A stretch of DNA of 64,000 nucleotides from Robertmurraya korlensis. Its GTDB lineage: Bacteria; Bacillota; Bacilli; Bacillales; Cytobacillaceae. Shown here piece by piece: positions 46,422 through 55,508 of this stretch (its first letter is position 1; the number at the start of each line of letters is the position of its first letter). The notes beneath the pieces were generated by a model, which did not search any database, was not told the DNA's origin, and worked only from the letters and a program-made list of their open reading frames with translations. The stretch is taken from the NCBI RefSeq assembly GCF_023715225.1, contig NZ_JAMBNS010000003.1:124001-188000 (forward strand), given 5' to 3'. A program made the translations under genes and the position numbers.

Positions 46422-47728
46422 TGAAAACAAATCCGTTCAAACTTACTTCTTTAGGAATTCAACATGTGCTTGCCATGTATGCAGGGGCAGTTATTGTTCC
46501 ACTAATTGTTGGGGGAGCACTCGGATTAACTGGCGAGCAATTAACATACTTAGTTTCAATCGATATTTTAATGTGCGGTGTGGCCACACTTTTACAAGTC
46601 TGGAAAAATAAATTCTTTGGAATCGGCTTACCTGTTGTTCTTGGTTGTACATTTACAGCTGTTGGTCCGATGATTGCCATTGGTGGAGAATACGGGATTT
46701 CAGCTATCTATGGATCCATCTTAGTTTCTGGTTTATTCGTAGTTTTAATTGCGAAGTTCTTTGGAAAACTTGTTCGATTTTTCCCACCTGTTGTAACAGG
46801 ATCAGTTGTTACAATTATCGGGATTACATTGATTCCTGTTGCGATTAACAATATGGCTGGTGGTCAAGGAAGCCCTGATTTCGGTTCAATGACGAACATT
46901 TCATTAGCTTTTGGAACTCTTCTTTTTATTATAGTTTTATACCGCTTTTTCACTGGTTTTGTTCGTTCGATTTCGATTCTTTTAGGTTTATTAGTAGGTA
47001 CAGTAGTTGCGGCTTTTATGGGAATGGTTAATTTTTCAGCTGTAGCTGAAGCTAGCTGGTTCCACATGGTCACTCCTTTCTATTTCGGATTACCAACATT
47101 TGAAATCACAGCCATTTTAACGATGATTCTTGTTGCGATGGTAAGTTTGGTTGAGTCTACTGGAGTATATTTTGCTTTGAGTGATATTTGTGAAGAGGAA
47201 GTTACGGAAAAGGATCTTGCTAATGGTTATCGTGCAGAGGGTTTAGCGATTCTTCTTGGAGGACTATTTAACGCTTTCCCTTACACTACTTATTCTCAAA
47301 ACGTTGGTCTTTTACAAATCACGGGAGTAAAAAGCAAAAATGTGATTTATACAACGGGAACTATGTTAATTATATTAGGATTTATCCCTAAAATCGGTGC
47401 TTTAACAACCATTATTCCTACATCTGTTCTAGGTGGAGCTATGATTGCGATGTTCGGTATGGTTATTGCATATGGTATTAAAATGTTAAGCAAGGTAAAC
47501 TTTGCGTCACAAGAAAACTTATTAATCATTGCTTGTTCGGTTGGAATTGGTCTTGGAGTTACAGCTGTTCCTGATCTTTTTGCTCAAATGCCATCAAGCA
47601 TTCGTATCTTGACTGACAACGGAATTGTGGCTGGTAGTATAACGGCCATTCTTTTAAATATTGTATTTAATGTTGCTCCGAAAGCGGAACGTGTTCAACC
47701 GGTTTTGAATGAGCAGAAAGCTTCTTAA
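46421..47728 (+). CDS. pbuX: Xanthine permease
   Basis: A 435-residue NCS2-family transporter with 14 predicted helices. Signature stretches are VLGCTFTAVGPMI near residue 73 and VSLVESTGVYFALSD followed by GLFNAFPYTTYSQNVGL near residue 290. It imports xanthine for Xpt, and could also feed the puc dehydrogenase in the same window. Translationally coupled to xpt (TAATG). Confidence 0.95.
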
Positions 47729-47740
47729 TATAGACATTCG

Positions 47741-47776
47741 GCCATCCCACTGATGTGGGGTGGTTTTTTTTGTTAT
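47741..47776 (+). terminator. Terminator of xpt-pbuX
   Basis: CCATCCCAC-TGAT-GTGGGGTGG stem followed by eight T residues. Confidence 0.92.
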
Positions 47777-47811
47777 TATGTAAGAAACGAAAATGGAATG
47801 AGGATATATAT

Positions 47812-48897
47812 ATGGCAGAGTTAATAAAAGATAGATATAGCCCTTCATTTTTTAACCAATTTATCAAAATATTGAAGTCAGCTTATCCGGCCTTTGATGA
47901 AAACCAGTTTTTAACCTTTATTTATAATGGCGAATGGGAACAGCTGGAATTCAAGCAACGAATTCGCCATATAACACTCGCATTAAGAGAGTCCTTACCG
48001 CAACCGTATGATACTTCTATTGAAATTTTGCTGACGATCGCTCCAAAATGCAAAGGTGTAGAATATTTGTTTTTTCCTGATTTTGTTGAAGTGTACGGTC
48101 TCGATCATTGGGAAACCTCAATTATTGCACTAGAGCAATTTACTAAATACTCGAGTTCTGAGTTTGCGGTTCGACCGTTTATTTTGAAAGATGAAACAGA
48201 AATGATGATTCAAATGCAGCAGTGGGCATTTGACGAGGATGAGCATATACGAAGATTAGCGAGTGAGGGCTGCCGTCCACGTCTACCTTGGGCTCCAGTT
48301 TTGACTACTTTAAAGGAAGATCCCACTCCCATCTTACCTATCCTTAAAACATTAAAGGAAGACCCTTCCCTTTATGTAAGGAAATCTGTAGCAAATAATT
48401 TAAACGATATTTCAAAAGATCACCCCAACCTGTTAAAGCAAATCGTTCGTGAATGGAGAGGAAAACATCCGCACACCGATTGGATTTTAAAGCATGCGAG
48501 TCGCAGTTTACTGAAAAAAGGGGATGTTGAGATTCTTCAACTATTTGGATACACATCTGCGGCTAATATTGGTGTTCAAAATTTCACTCTTTCATGCGAT
48601 CAACTGTCACTTGGTGAGACATTAACGTTTTCATTTGACATTATTACCGAATCCATTGAATCCCAAAACCTTCGTATTGAATACGGGATTGATTTTATGA
48701 AAGCAAATGGAAAACAAACCCGAAAGATTTTTCATTTATCACAGAAGACCTATCCAAGTGGAACGACCCACTTAACCCGAGAACATGTTTTTAAGAACTT
48801 GACTACACGTAAACATTATGAAGGGGTACATGGAATTTGTATTCTTGTGAATGGCGAAGAAAAGGTCAAAGATGAATTCAATCTAATTATGAAGTAA
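47812..48897 (+). CDS. HEAT-repeat protein, DNA alkylation repair (AlkD-like) family
   Basis: A 361-residue protein. Residues 1-245 are alpha-helical HEAT-like repeats (ITLALRESLP; DEDEHIRRLASEGCRPRLPW; DPSLYVRKSVANNLNDIS) as in AlkD glycosylases and Bacillus YhaZ. About 110 residues after them form a beta-rich domain (VQNFTLSCDQLSLGETLTFSFDI). The start at 47812 has GAGG eight bases upstream; an upstream extension of the frame would run through the pbuX terminator. A role in base-excision repair is the family expectation; I cannot confirm the catalytic pocket. Confidence 0.8.
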   Translation: MAELIKDRYSPSFFNQFIKILKSAYPAFDENQFLTFIYNGEWEQLEFKQRIRHITLALRESLPQPYDTSIEILLTIAPKCKGVEYLFFPDFVEVYGLDHWETSIIALEQFTKYSSSEFAVRPFILKDETEMMIQMQQWAFDEDEHIRRLASEGCRPRLPWAPVLTTLKEDPTPILPILKTLKEDPSLYVRKSVANNLNDISKDHPNLLKQIVREWRGKHPHTDWILKHASRSLLKKGDVEILQLFGYTSAANIGVQNFTLSCDQLSLGETLTFSFDIITESIESQNLRIEYGIDFMKANGKQTRKIFHLSQKTYPSGTTHLTREHVFKNLTTRKHYEGVHGICILVNGEEKVKDEFNLIMK

Positions 48898-48898
48898 A

Positions 48899-48937
48899 TA
48901 GAAAGACCGTTGGATTCATATCCAACGGTCTATTTTG
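48899..48937. terminator. Bidirectional terminator
   Basis: AGACCGTTGGA-TTCATA-TCCAACGGTCT perfect stem between convergent genes, then ATTTTGATT. Confidence 0.92.
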
Positions 48938-48938
48938 A

Positions 48939-51900
48939 TTAGTTCTCTTCAATTTCTTTACGATTTTTCTTCAACATCTTTGAAAGCACTTCATACACAA
49001 TCGGTACAATCACTAGTGTGAGAAGTGTTGATGAAGTTAAACCACCAATTACCGTGATCGCTAATCCTTTTGAGATTAATCCAGATCCGCCAGCGCCAAA
49101 CACCATCGGCACCATTGCCCCAATTGTTGCGATGGCTGTCATTAGGATTGGACGCAATCTTGTAGCTCCAGCTTCAATAATTGCATCGCGAATCGACATT
49201 CCTTCACGTTCCATATGAATTATACGGTCGACGAGAACAATTGCATTCGTAACAACGATACCAATTAACATCAATAGTCCCATCATCACGGATACTGAGA
49301 TTGTCTCACCAGCAATCCATAGTCCTACGAATGAACCGATCACCGCAAATGGTAAGGAGAATAGGATCGCAAATGGCGCTAACCCTTCACCGAATGTGAC
49401 AACTAGGATGAAGTACACAATCAGTACTGCCGCTAACATCGCTACCCCAAGTTGCGTGAACGTTTCTTGCATATCCGCCGCTACACCAGAAACTCCAAGT
49501 GTTACTCCCTTAGGCAGATCAAGTTTATCGATCTTTTTATCTGCGGCAGAGGTTGCGGCAGAAACATCATCCGTCGTGACTGTCCCTGAAACGGTAGAGT
49601 AGTATTCCCCTTCACTACGAGCTAATGTGTTATAGGTTGTTCCCTCTTCTATGGATACAAGCTCAGATAACGGCATGGTTGTACCTAATGCAGTCGGTAT
49701 TTGAGTTTCCAATAATTCATCAATCGATTTTGCATCTGTTTTTGCTTCACGTTGAACAATGACATCAATTTTTTCACCGTCATTTTCTACGGTTGTTAAC
49801 ACATCTTCAGTTCCGGTATTTGCTAGTGCTCCAACGATTTGTGCGGTAGTTAGACCGTATTTTAGCACATCCTGTTGATCCACATTTAACACATGCTCCA
49901 CATATGGATTTTCCATATCAGATGTCACATCTTCCAAGTTTTTCACATCTTTTAATGCATCCTCAACTTGGTTCACCGCTTCATTTAAGTCTTCTAAGTC
50001 TTCACTGTACAAAGTGTAGCTTACTTCGTTTGAACTCATGCTACCCATCGCCATGTTTTGTGATTTCCATTCACCAGAATGATCAATGTTAAACACATAA
50101 TCTTCTACTTCTTTTTTCACTTTAGGAAAATCCTTCATGTCAGGATCAAAGATCAGGTACATTAACCCACCTTTTGCCCCACCCGTCATGATCGACGACA
50201 TATCTGTAGAAGCGCTATTGTTATAAGATATTTGAACAATGTCTATGTCCTCACGTTTCATGAGTTCTTGTTCAACTTCTTCAATATTTTCTAACGATTC
50301 TGCCTCTAACTCACCAGCAGCTGGTGTATACGTAAGGTAAATGGTTTTTTCTTCTTCGGAACCCATAAAACTAAAACCAATGATTGGAGTTAACGCTAGT
50401 GATCCTGCAAGTAATACTACCGCAATAAGAGATGTAATGATCTTATGATTTAATGCTTTAGCTAGCACACCTTTGTACCATGTTGCTAACCTTCCAACCT
50501 CTTTGTGGTCTTTTACTTTCTTTTCTCCATATAAATTCTTACGGAATAAGAAATGTGATAGCGCTGGAACAATCGTAATGGCAACAATTAGCGATGCACC
50601 TAAGGCAAATGCCATTGTTAATGCAAATGGTCTAAAAAGTTCTCCAACCATCCCACCAACAAACATAAGTGGCGCAAATACTGCAACCGTTACAAGTGTG
50701 GATGAAAGGATTGGTTTAAACATTTCAATGGTTGCTTCACGAATTAACGCACGACCTCTAAGTTTTTCATTTTCCAAATTCATACGTCTATAGATGTTTT
50801 CTACAACAACGATCGAGTCATCAATAACACGACCAATCGCTACTGTAATGGCACCTAACGTCATAATGTTTAAGGTTATATCAAGCCAGTTTAATAGTAA
50901 GAATGCCATAAAAATAGAAACTGGAATGGATACGATTGATATAAGTGTTGATTTCACATCACGCAGGAATAAAAGAATGATGATGACCGCAAACAAGCCA
51001 CCAAATAGTGCTTTTTCTACCATTGTGAAAACAGAATCTTCGATTGGTTTTCCTTGGTCTAGCGTTACATCAATGACTAAACCATCAATGGCCTCTTTTT
51101 CTTCCTTAATTAAGTCTTTAATTTCATTAACAACTTCAACTGTATTAGCCTGTTGCCCTTTGGTTATTTGAATAGCAATGGCCTCTTCTCCATTTGTACG
51201 GGAAATAGATTGCACTTTTCCAACCGTTTCTATAGTAGCAATATCTCCTAATTGAACAAATGGGCTTGGATTTTCCGCCGTTGGAGTAACCGGAATTAAC
51301 ATTTCTTTTAATTCATCAACCGTTTTAATATCTCCATCAATAGCTACCGCTTCTTCTCCTTCTTCAAACTCTTGGAGACCTAATGATAACGCCATATCAC
51401 TTGCTTGAACCATTTGTTTCACGGTGTCTTCCGTTAACCCAAGCGCATCCATCTTTTCTTGGTTATACGTGAATTGCACTTCTTCAATATGTTGACCTGT
51501 AATCGTTGTTGAACCAACGCCATCAATATTGTTTATTTTCGGTAAAATGGTTTCTTCTACTGTTGTTGACAAGTCAACAATATCTTCCTCTGTACTAGAA
51601 ATTGATAAAGCCAAGATAGGCATCATATTCATACTAAGGGCCATAATCGACGGCTCTTCAGCAGCTTCCGGTAATGTTATATTATCTAGGGCTGCTTCTA
51701 GTTCACGTTTTTTCTCATCCATATCAACGCCATAATCATACTCAATTTGTAATTGCGCTACGTTTGCAGATGAGTTTGAAAAGACCGCCTTTACATCTTC
51801 AAGCCCCTCAATCGTCTGCTCCATCGGTATCGATACTTCATCCATTACTTGTTCAGCTGTTGCACCTGGGTACACATCCATGACAATTAAATATGGAATG

Positions 51901-52025
51901 GATACATCTGGAATACTTTCCATCTTCATTTTTGTCCCAGAGTATATACCAGAAGCTGTTACAATAATGGTTAATAACCATACAGCAAGTTTATTTTTCA
52001 GGACGAAATTAACTAAACTTTTCAA
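48939..52025 (-). CDS. swrC: RND efflux permease (SwrC/YerP-like)
   Basis: A 1028-residue AcrB-type pump with 12 helices and two large outer loops. TM1 starts at residue 12. TM4 carries IGRVIDDSIVVVENIYRRM near residue 400, with the proton-relay acidic pair, and the C-terminal half repeats the pattern. In Bacillus, SwrC gives surfactin resistance. A TetR gene is divergent, as yerO is next to yerP in Bacillus subtilis. The start is TTG with GGGGAG eight bases upstream. Two operator-like palindromes cover its promoter. Confidence 0.9.
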   Translation of the reverse strand: MKSLVNFVLKNKLAVWLLTIIVTASGIYSGTKMKMESIPDVSIPYLIVMDVYPGATAEQVMDEVSIPMEQTIEGLEDVKAVFSNSSANVAQLQIEYDYGVDMDEKKRELEAALDNITLPEAAEEPSIMALSMNMMPILALSISSTEEDIVDLSTTVEETILPKINNIDGVGSTTITGQHIEEVQFTYNQEKMDALGLTEDTVKQMVQASDMALSLGLQEFEEGEEAVAIDGDIKTVDELKEMLIPVTPTAENPSPFVQLGDIATIETVGKVQSISRTNGEEAIAIQITKGQQANTVEVVNEIKDLIKEEKEAIDGLVIDVTLDQGKPIEDSVFTMVEKALFGGLFAVIIILLFLRDVKSTLISIVSIPVSIFMAFLLLNWLDITLNIMTLGAITVAIGRVIDDSIVVVENIYRRMNLENEKLRGRALIREATIEMFKPILSSTLVTVAVFAPLMFVGGMVGELFRPFALTMAFALGASLIVAITIVPALSHFLFRKNLYGEKKVKDHKEVGRLATWYKGVLAKALNHKIITSLIAVVLLAGSLALTPIIGFSFMGSEEEKTIYLTYTPAAGELEAESLENIEEVEQELMKREDIDIVQISYNNSASTDMSSIMTGGAKGGLMYLIFDPDMKDFPKVKKEVEDYVFNIDHSGEWKSQNMAMGSMSSNEVSYTLYSEDLEDLNEAVNQVEDALKDVKNLEDVTSDMENPYVEHVLNVDQQDVLKYGLTTAQIVGALANTGTEDVLTTVENDGEKIDVIVQREAKTDAKSIDELLETQIPTALGTTMPLSELVSIEEGTTYNTLARSEGEYYSTVSGTVTTDDVSAATSAADKKIDKLDLPKGVTLGVSGVAADMQETFTQLGVAMLAAVLIVYFILVVTFGEGLAPFAILFSLPFAVIGSFVGLWIAGETISVSVMMGLLMLIGIVVTNAIVLVDRIIHMEREGMSIRDAIIEAGATRLRPILMTAIATIGAMVPMVFGAGGSGLISKGLAITVIGGLTSSTLLTLVIVPIVYEVLSKMLKKNRKEIEEN

Positions 52026-52083
52026 ACATTGTTCTCCCCTTTTTGATTAATGTCCTAGAATTTGTTATAATCAAAACTACAAA

Positions 52084-52129
52084 TGACCGATTAGTCATTA
52101 CTATAACAATATAACTGACTGACTAGTCA
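52084..52129. promoter_or_regulatory. Two TetR operator-like palindromes, swrC-tetR gap
   Basis: TGACCGATTAGTCA (52084-52097) and TGACTGACTAGTCA (52116-52129), start-to-start 32 bases, both matching TGACYRNNTAGTCA. They overlap candidate -35/-10 elements of swrC on the minus strand. The same motif pair recurs after tetR. Confidence 0.8.
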
Positions 52130-52247
52130 ATCGTCAACTTGTTTGTACTCACAATGTGTTAATACGGATTCCGATTAAGAAAGATTCAAATTTTTATCAT
52201 AAAAAAGGTATATTACAGATGAAACTTGGTTTAACGGGGGTTTTTAT

Positions 52248-53099
52248 ATGAATGAAAAAGATAGACAAATTATCGAAGTGAGCATGAGGCTTTTCGCTAG
52301 TAAAGGATTTTCAACAACATCCATCCAAGAAATTGCAACAGAAAGCGGAATTTCTAAAGGAGCCTTTTATTTACACTTTAAATCAAAAGACGACTTACTA
52401 TTAGCTATTTTAAAATACCATTTTGAAATGATAGAGAAAGCCTTCTCTGAACAAACGATAAACATACAAAGTCCACGTGAAAAGCTAATCTGTCAACAAA
52501 TGGTATTGTTTTCACATTTTATTACGCACAGAGACTTTCTTATTATGCTTACAAAGGAACAAGCAATACCTAGAAATGAAACCATTAAACAACTATTATT
52601 AGAAAAGCAAATGGAATCTCATCAACACTATCGTAGAAGCATTATTGAAATCTACGGTCCTGATATAGAACCGTATTCTTGGGATATAACCATCATCCTT
52701 GAGGGCATGATTAAATCGTATATGGGTGTTTTATTATTTTCTTCACCTGATTTCAATATTAGACAGGTTACTGAGTTTATTCTTAGGAGAACAGATAGTA
52801 TCGTGAAGGATATTCATGAGGACAATCCATTCTTAACAAATAAGAAAGTAGAGGAACTTTTGACCTTTTTCTTTTCGTCTAATCAACCATCTATTTCAAC
52901 TGTATTAAAAAACTTAGAAGAAGAGATAGAAAAAATAGGAGAAGACACACTACTTGTAACTATTCAGGTATTAAGGGAAGAAATAGAAAAAGAGAAGCCT
53001 CGAGCTCCTGTTATTCAAGGGATGTTATCAAATTTCAATGAATACCCTAGCCTTGACCACTACAAAGATTTTATCTCAGAATATTATTCAAAAAAGTAA
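52248..53099 (+). CDS. TetR-family repressor (YerO-like)
   Basis: A 283-residue TetR regulator, long for the family. The N-terminal helix-turn-helix is standard (SMRLFASKGFSTTSIQEIATESGISKGAFYLHFKSKDDLL, about residues 10-50). The extended C-terminal part is helical and acidic (NLEEEIEKIGEDTL). It lies divergent from the RND pump and upstream of a small-protein/metallophosphoesterase operon. Matching operators at both promoters make it the probable repressor of both, and of itself. Confidence 0.92.
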   Translation: MNEKDRQIIEVSMRLFASKGFSTTSIQEIATESGISKGAFYLHFKSKDDLLLAILKYHFEMIEKAFSEQTINIQSPREKLICQQMVLFSHFITHRDFLIMLTKEQAIPRNETIKQLLLEKQMESHQHYRRSIIEIYGPDIEPYSWDITIILEGMIKSYMGVLLFSSPDFNIRQVTEFILRRTDSIVKDIHEDNPFLTNKKVEELLTFFFSSNQPSISTVLKNLEEEIEKIGEDTLLVTIQVLREEIEKEKPRAPVIQGMLSNFNEYPSLDHYKDFISEYYSKK

Positions 53100-53123
53100 A
53101 CGTTCAGCGGTTGAACGTTTTTT
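53098..53123 (+). terminator. Terminator of tetR
   Basis: AACGTTCA-GCGG-TTGAACGTT stem and TTTTTT. Confidence 0.9.
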
Positions 53124-53130
53124 ACATAGT

Positions 53131-53179
53131 TTGACCAGATAGTCATCTAAAAGGTATACTATTTCTGACCGTCTAGTCA
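53131..53179 (+). promoter_or_regulatory. Promoter with two TetR operator-like palindromes
   Basis: TTGACC (53131-53136), 18-base spacer, TATACT (53155-53160). TGACCAGATAGTCA (53132-53145) covers the -35 and TGACCGTCTAGTCA (53166-53179) covers the start point; they are 34 bases apart. Same consensus as the pair before swrC. Confidence 0.8.
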
Positions 53180-53198
53180 AATGAAATGAGGGGTAAAC

Positions 53199-53342
53199 AT
53201 GAAGCTAAATGAGGTAGTAAAGCAAGCAGTTCGTGAAACGGTGACAATAAGCAAACGATTAACGAGTGCGCAAATTGTTGAAAAGCTGCAAAAACAAGGG
53301 ATACAAGCTTCACTATGTAAGCGCCTTGTAGCACATGAATAG
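53199..53342 (+). CDS. 47-residue small protein
   Basis: A 48-codon frame including the stop, with ATG at 53199 preceded by GAGGGGTAA. The product begins MKLNEVVKQAVRETV and continues SKRLTSAQIVEKLQKQGIQA. It is basic, Ala/Gln/Lys-rich and predicted helical. The second half (TSAQIVEKLQKQGIQASLCKR is the region, about residues 22-42) looks like a helix-turn-helix, but I do not recognise a family. It is the first gene behind the TetR-controlled promoter. Its TAG stop overlaps the AGGAG used by the next gene, which argues that it is translated. Confidence 0.6.
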   Translation: MKLNEVVKQAVRETVTISKRLTSAQIVEKLQKQGIQASLCKRLVAHE

Positions 53343-53354
53343 GAGTAGAATACT

Positions 53355-54479
53355 TTGAAAACAGCCATGTTCAGTAGGCTTGTCCTAACCATTATTTTAT
53401 ATAGCGCCTTTACCTTTTATATCAGTTGGAATGTACATCTGTGGCTACAGTCCACTTTTTCAGTCAATATACCCGGTTTAGTCGTTGCAGTTATCTTTTT
53501 ATTATCCTACAGCTATGTACTAGCGAGATTTTTAAAAAAATTATTATTTCTAAAATATATAGGTTCCTATTGGTTCGGGATTATTCAATACACCTTGTTG
53601 CTTCTTCCAATCGCAGATTTTATTGGTTGGCTATTTATTTTTGCTGGCTTCTCTTCTGACCGTGTTATTTTTTGGGTTGGTACCGTTGTCCTTTTGGGGA
53701 TGATCAGTATTTTGGGGCTTGGTACTTTTAACGCATATAATCCTGTAATTAGAGAGCATGAAATTGAAATAGAGAAGGAAACTTCATTTTCTTCTCTCCG
53801 GGTCGTTATGGCATCTGATATGCACTTCGGCCATTTATCCGGTAAAACTCATGCGAATCGATTAGTTCAAGAAGTGAATTCACTTAATCCCGACCTGATT
53901 CTGTTACCAGGAGATATTATTGATGATGACCCTGAGCCTTTTATTCAAAAAGGATTCGGTTCCATTATGGAAAACCTATCAGCTACCTATGGCGTATACG
54001 GGGTTTTAGGAAATCATGAATATTATGGTGGTGGAATTCCCATATATACAAAAGAAATGCAACGTATTGGAATTCCTATCTTAATGGACGAAACCGTTGT
54101 CCTTGAAGGTGGCATTCAGCTTGTAGGGAGAAAAGATAAGACCGATCGCAACCGAAAACACATTGAAAACCTATTAGAGAGTTTAGATGAAACAAAACCC
54201 ATCTTTATCATGGATCATCAGCCACTTGAGCTTGTTCAAGCAGCAGAGCACGGAGCCGATTTAATGTTGTCTGGACATACTCATCGTGGACAGATGGCAC
54301 CGAACCACTTGATTACCAGAAGAATTTTCGAGCTTGATTGGGGATACTTGAAGAAAAGTCAGCTTCATGCATTTGTTTCCTCAGGCTTTGGCTTTTGGGG
54401 TCCTCCTCTCAGGATTGGGAGTCGATCAGAAATACTTTTGATTGATATTACTTTTACAAAAAACAGTTTGCGCACGTAG
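53355..54479 (+). CDS. Membrane-anchored metallophosphoesterase
   Basis: A 374-residue protein. Four helices span about residues 7-135. A calcineurin-like phosphoesterase domain follows with all the motifs: DMHFGH near 155, LLPGDIIDDD near 185, GNHEYYGG near 218, DHQP near 285 and SGHTHRGQ near 303. Relatives act on membrane lipids or nucleotides (YaeI/YkuE/YpbG type). The start is TTG; its AGGAG overlaps the stop of the small upstream gene, so the two are coupled. Confidence 0.9.
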   Translation: MKTAMFSRLVLTIILYSAFTFYISWNVHLWLQSTFSVNIPGLVVAVIFLLSYSYVLARFLKKLLFLKYIGSYWFGIIQYTLLLLPIADFIGWLFIFAGFSSDRVIFWVGTVVLLGMISILGLGTFNAYNPVIREHEIEIEKETSFSSLRVVMASDMHFGHLSGKTHANRLVQEVNSLNPDLILLPGDIIDDDPEPFIQKGFGSIMENLSATYGVYGVLGNHEYYGGGIPIYTKEMQRIGIPILMDETVVLEGGIQLVGRKDKTDRNRKHIENLLESLDETKPIFIMDHQPLELVQAAEHGADLMLSGHTHRGQMAPNHLITRRIFELDWGYLKKSQLHAFVSSGFGFWGPPLRIGSRSEILLIDITFTKNSLRT

Positions 54480-54501
54480 CGCAAACTGTTTTTATTTTTT
54501 T
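54464..54501 (+). terminator. Terminator of the metallophosphoesterase operon
   Basis: AGTTTGCGC-ACGTA-GCGCAAACT stem, beginning inside the last codons, followed by GTTTTTATTTTTTT. Confidence 0.92.
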
Positions 54502-54613
54502 GAAAATTTATTTATTGACAAAGGCTTTATCCTCATAATATAATTACTTCGAAATAAAATATATTTAATTCAAGATATATGAACTGAAATAAAATTATTG
54601 GAGGTTTATTAAA

Positions 54614-55147
54614 ATGACAAAAGCAAAATGGGCAGTAGACACAGCACACAGCAACGTAGATTTTTCAATTAAACATATGATGATCGCTAAAACAAATGGT
54701 GCCTTCCATAAGTTTGATGCAGAAATCGAAGCAAATCCAACTGATTTAACAACTGCTAATATCGTGTTTAATGTAGATGTAGCAAGCATTGATACTCGTA
54801 ACGAAGATCGTGACAACCACCTTCGTTCGGCTGATTTCTTTGATGTGGAAAACTACCCAACTATGACTTTCAAATCTACTTCAATTGAAAGAAAAGACGA
54901 AGATGAGTACAACGTAACTGGGGACCTTACTCTTCACGGCGTAACAAAATCTGAAACTTTTGTTGTCACTTTCGAAGGTCAAGGCAAAGATCCTTGGGGA
55001 AATGAAAAGGTTGGTTTCAGTGCAGAAGGTACAGTGAACCGTAGTGATTATGGTCTAACTTGGAATGCTGCTCTTGAAACTGGTGGAGTTCTTGTTGGAG
55101 ATAAAGTGAAGTTCTCTATTTCTTTAGAAGCTGCTAAAGCTGAGTAA
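54614..55147 (+). CDS. YceI-family lipocalin-like protein
   Basis: A 177-residue protein of the YceI family, a beta-barrel that binds polyisoprenoid lipids. Hallmarks are DTAHSNVDFSIKHMM at the start, RDNHLRSADFFDVENYPTMTFKST near residue 70 and LTLHGVTKSETF near residue 105. No signal peptide, so it is cytoplasmic, unlike the E. coli protein. GGAGG lies nine bases before the ATG. An imperfect palindrome containing ATATATTTAA and TTCAAGATAT lies 30-50 bases upstream and may be an operator. Confidence 0.92.
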   Translation: MTKAKWAVDTAHSNVDFSIKHMMIAKTNGAFHKFDAEIEANPTDLTTANIVFNVDVASIDTRNEDRDNHLRSADFFDVENYPTMTFKSTSIERKDEDEYNVTGDLTLHGVTKSETFVVTFEGQGKDPWGNEKVGFSAEGTVNRSDYGLTWNAALETGGVLVGDKVKFSISLEAAKAE

Positions 55148-55194
55148 TACTTACAGATAACTACTAGGCTGGTATTTTCTTACTAAAAGACACA

Positions 55195-55232
55195 AGAAAA
55201 GACGTATGAATTAGTCATACGTCTTTTCACGT
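55195..55232 (+). terminator. Terminator of the YceI gene
   Basis: AAAAGACGTATGA-ATTAG-TCATACGTCTTTT perfect stem. Confidence 0.92.
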
Positions 55233-55275
55233 TTTCATGAAACCCCATTTACTTTGACATAGTAAACCAGAGAGC

Positions 55276-55475
55276 TAATAAATAGACGGAGAAATTCCGC
55301 TTAACTTAGTAATTTTTTTAAAAAAGGCTTAAATAAACGGAGAGTTTCCGCCTATTGGCTCGAAAATTTCGAAAAGGGGAGATTTTGCTCTGCTTAAGCG
55401 GAAAACCTCCCCTTATTTACCCCGAAATGAGCTTCATTCTGCATCTAACCGGAAAATTTCCACTTATTTTACTTT
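55276..55475. repeat. Degenerate 51-bp tandem repeat with CGGA..TTCCG palindromes
   Basis: CGGA-AATTTCC-type words begin at 55286, 55337, 55398 and 55449 (steps 51, 61, 51). Examples are ACGGAGAAATTCCGCTTA, ACGGAGAGTTTCCGCCTA and CCGGAAAATTTCCACTTA; each has a short palindrome of the CGGAAATTTCCG type, usually with TTATT or a variant next to it. It fills most of the gap 55148-55508 between two convergent genes, after the YceI terminator. No open frame is supported. Confidence 0.75.
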
Positions 55476-55508
55476 ACTCGATTTCAAACATTTCCTGGAG
55501 CTCTTCAT

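Noticed and set aside
47755-47811. N-terminal extension of the HEAT-repeat protein
   Set aside because: The extension would be read through the pbuX terminator, and the ATG at 47812 has a proper ribosome site.
50473-51171. Plus-strand frames inside the RND pump gene
   Set aside because: Antisense shadows of a conserved 1028-residue coding sequence, with no start signals.
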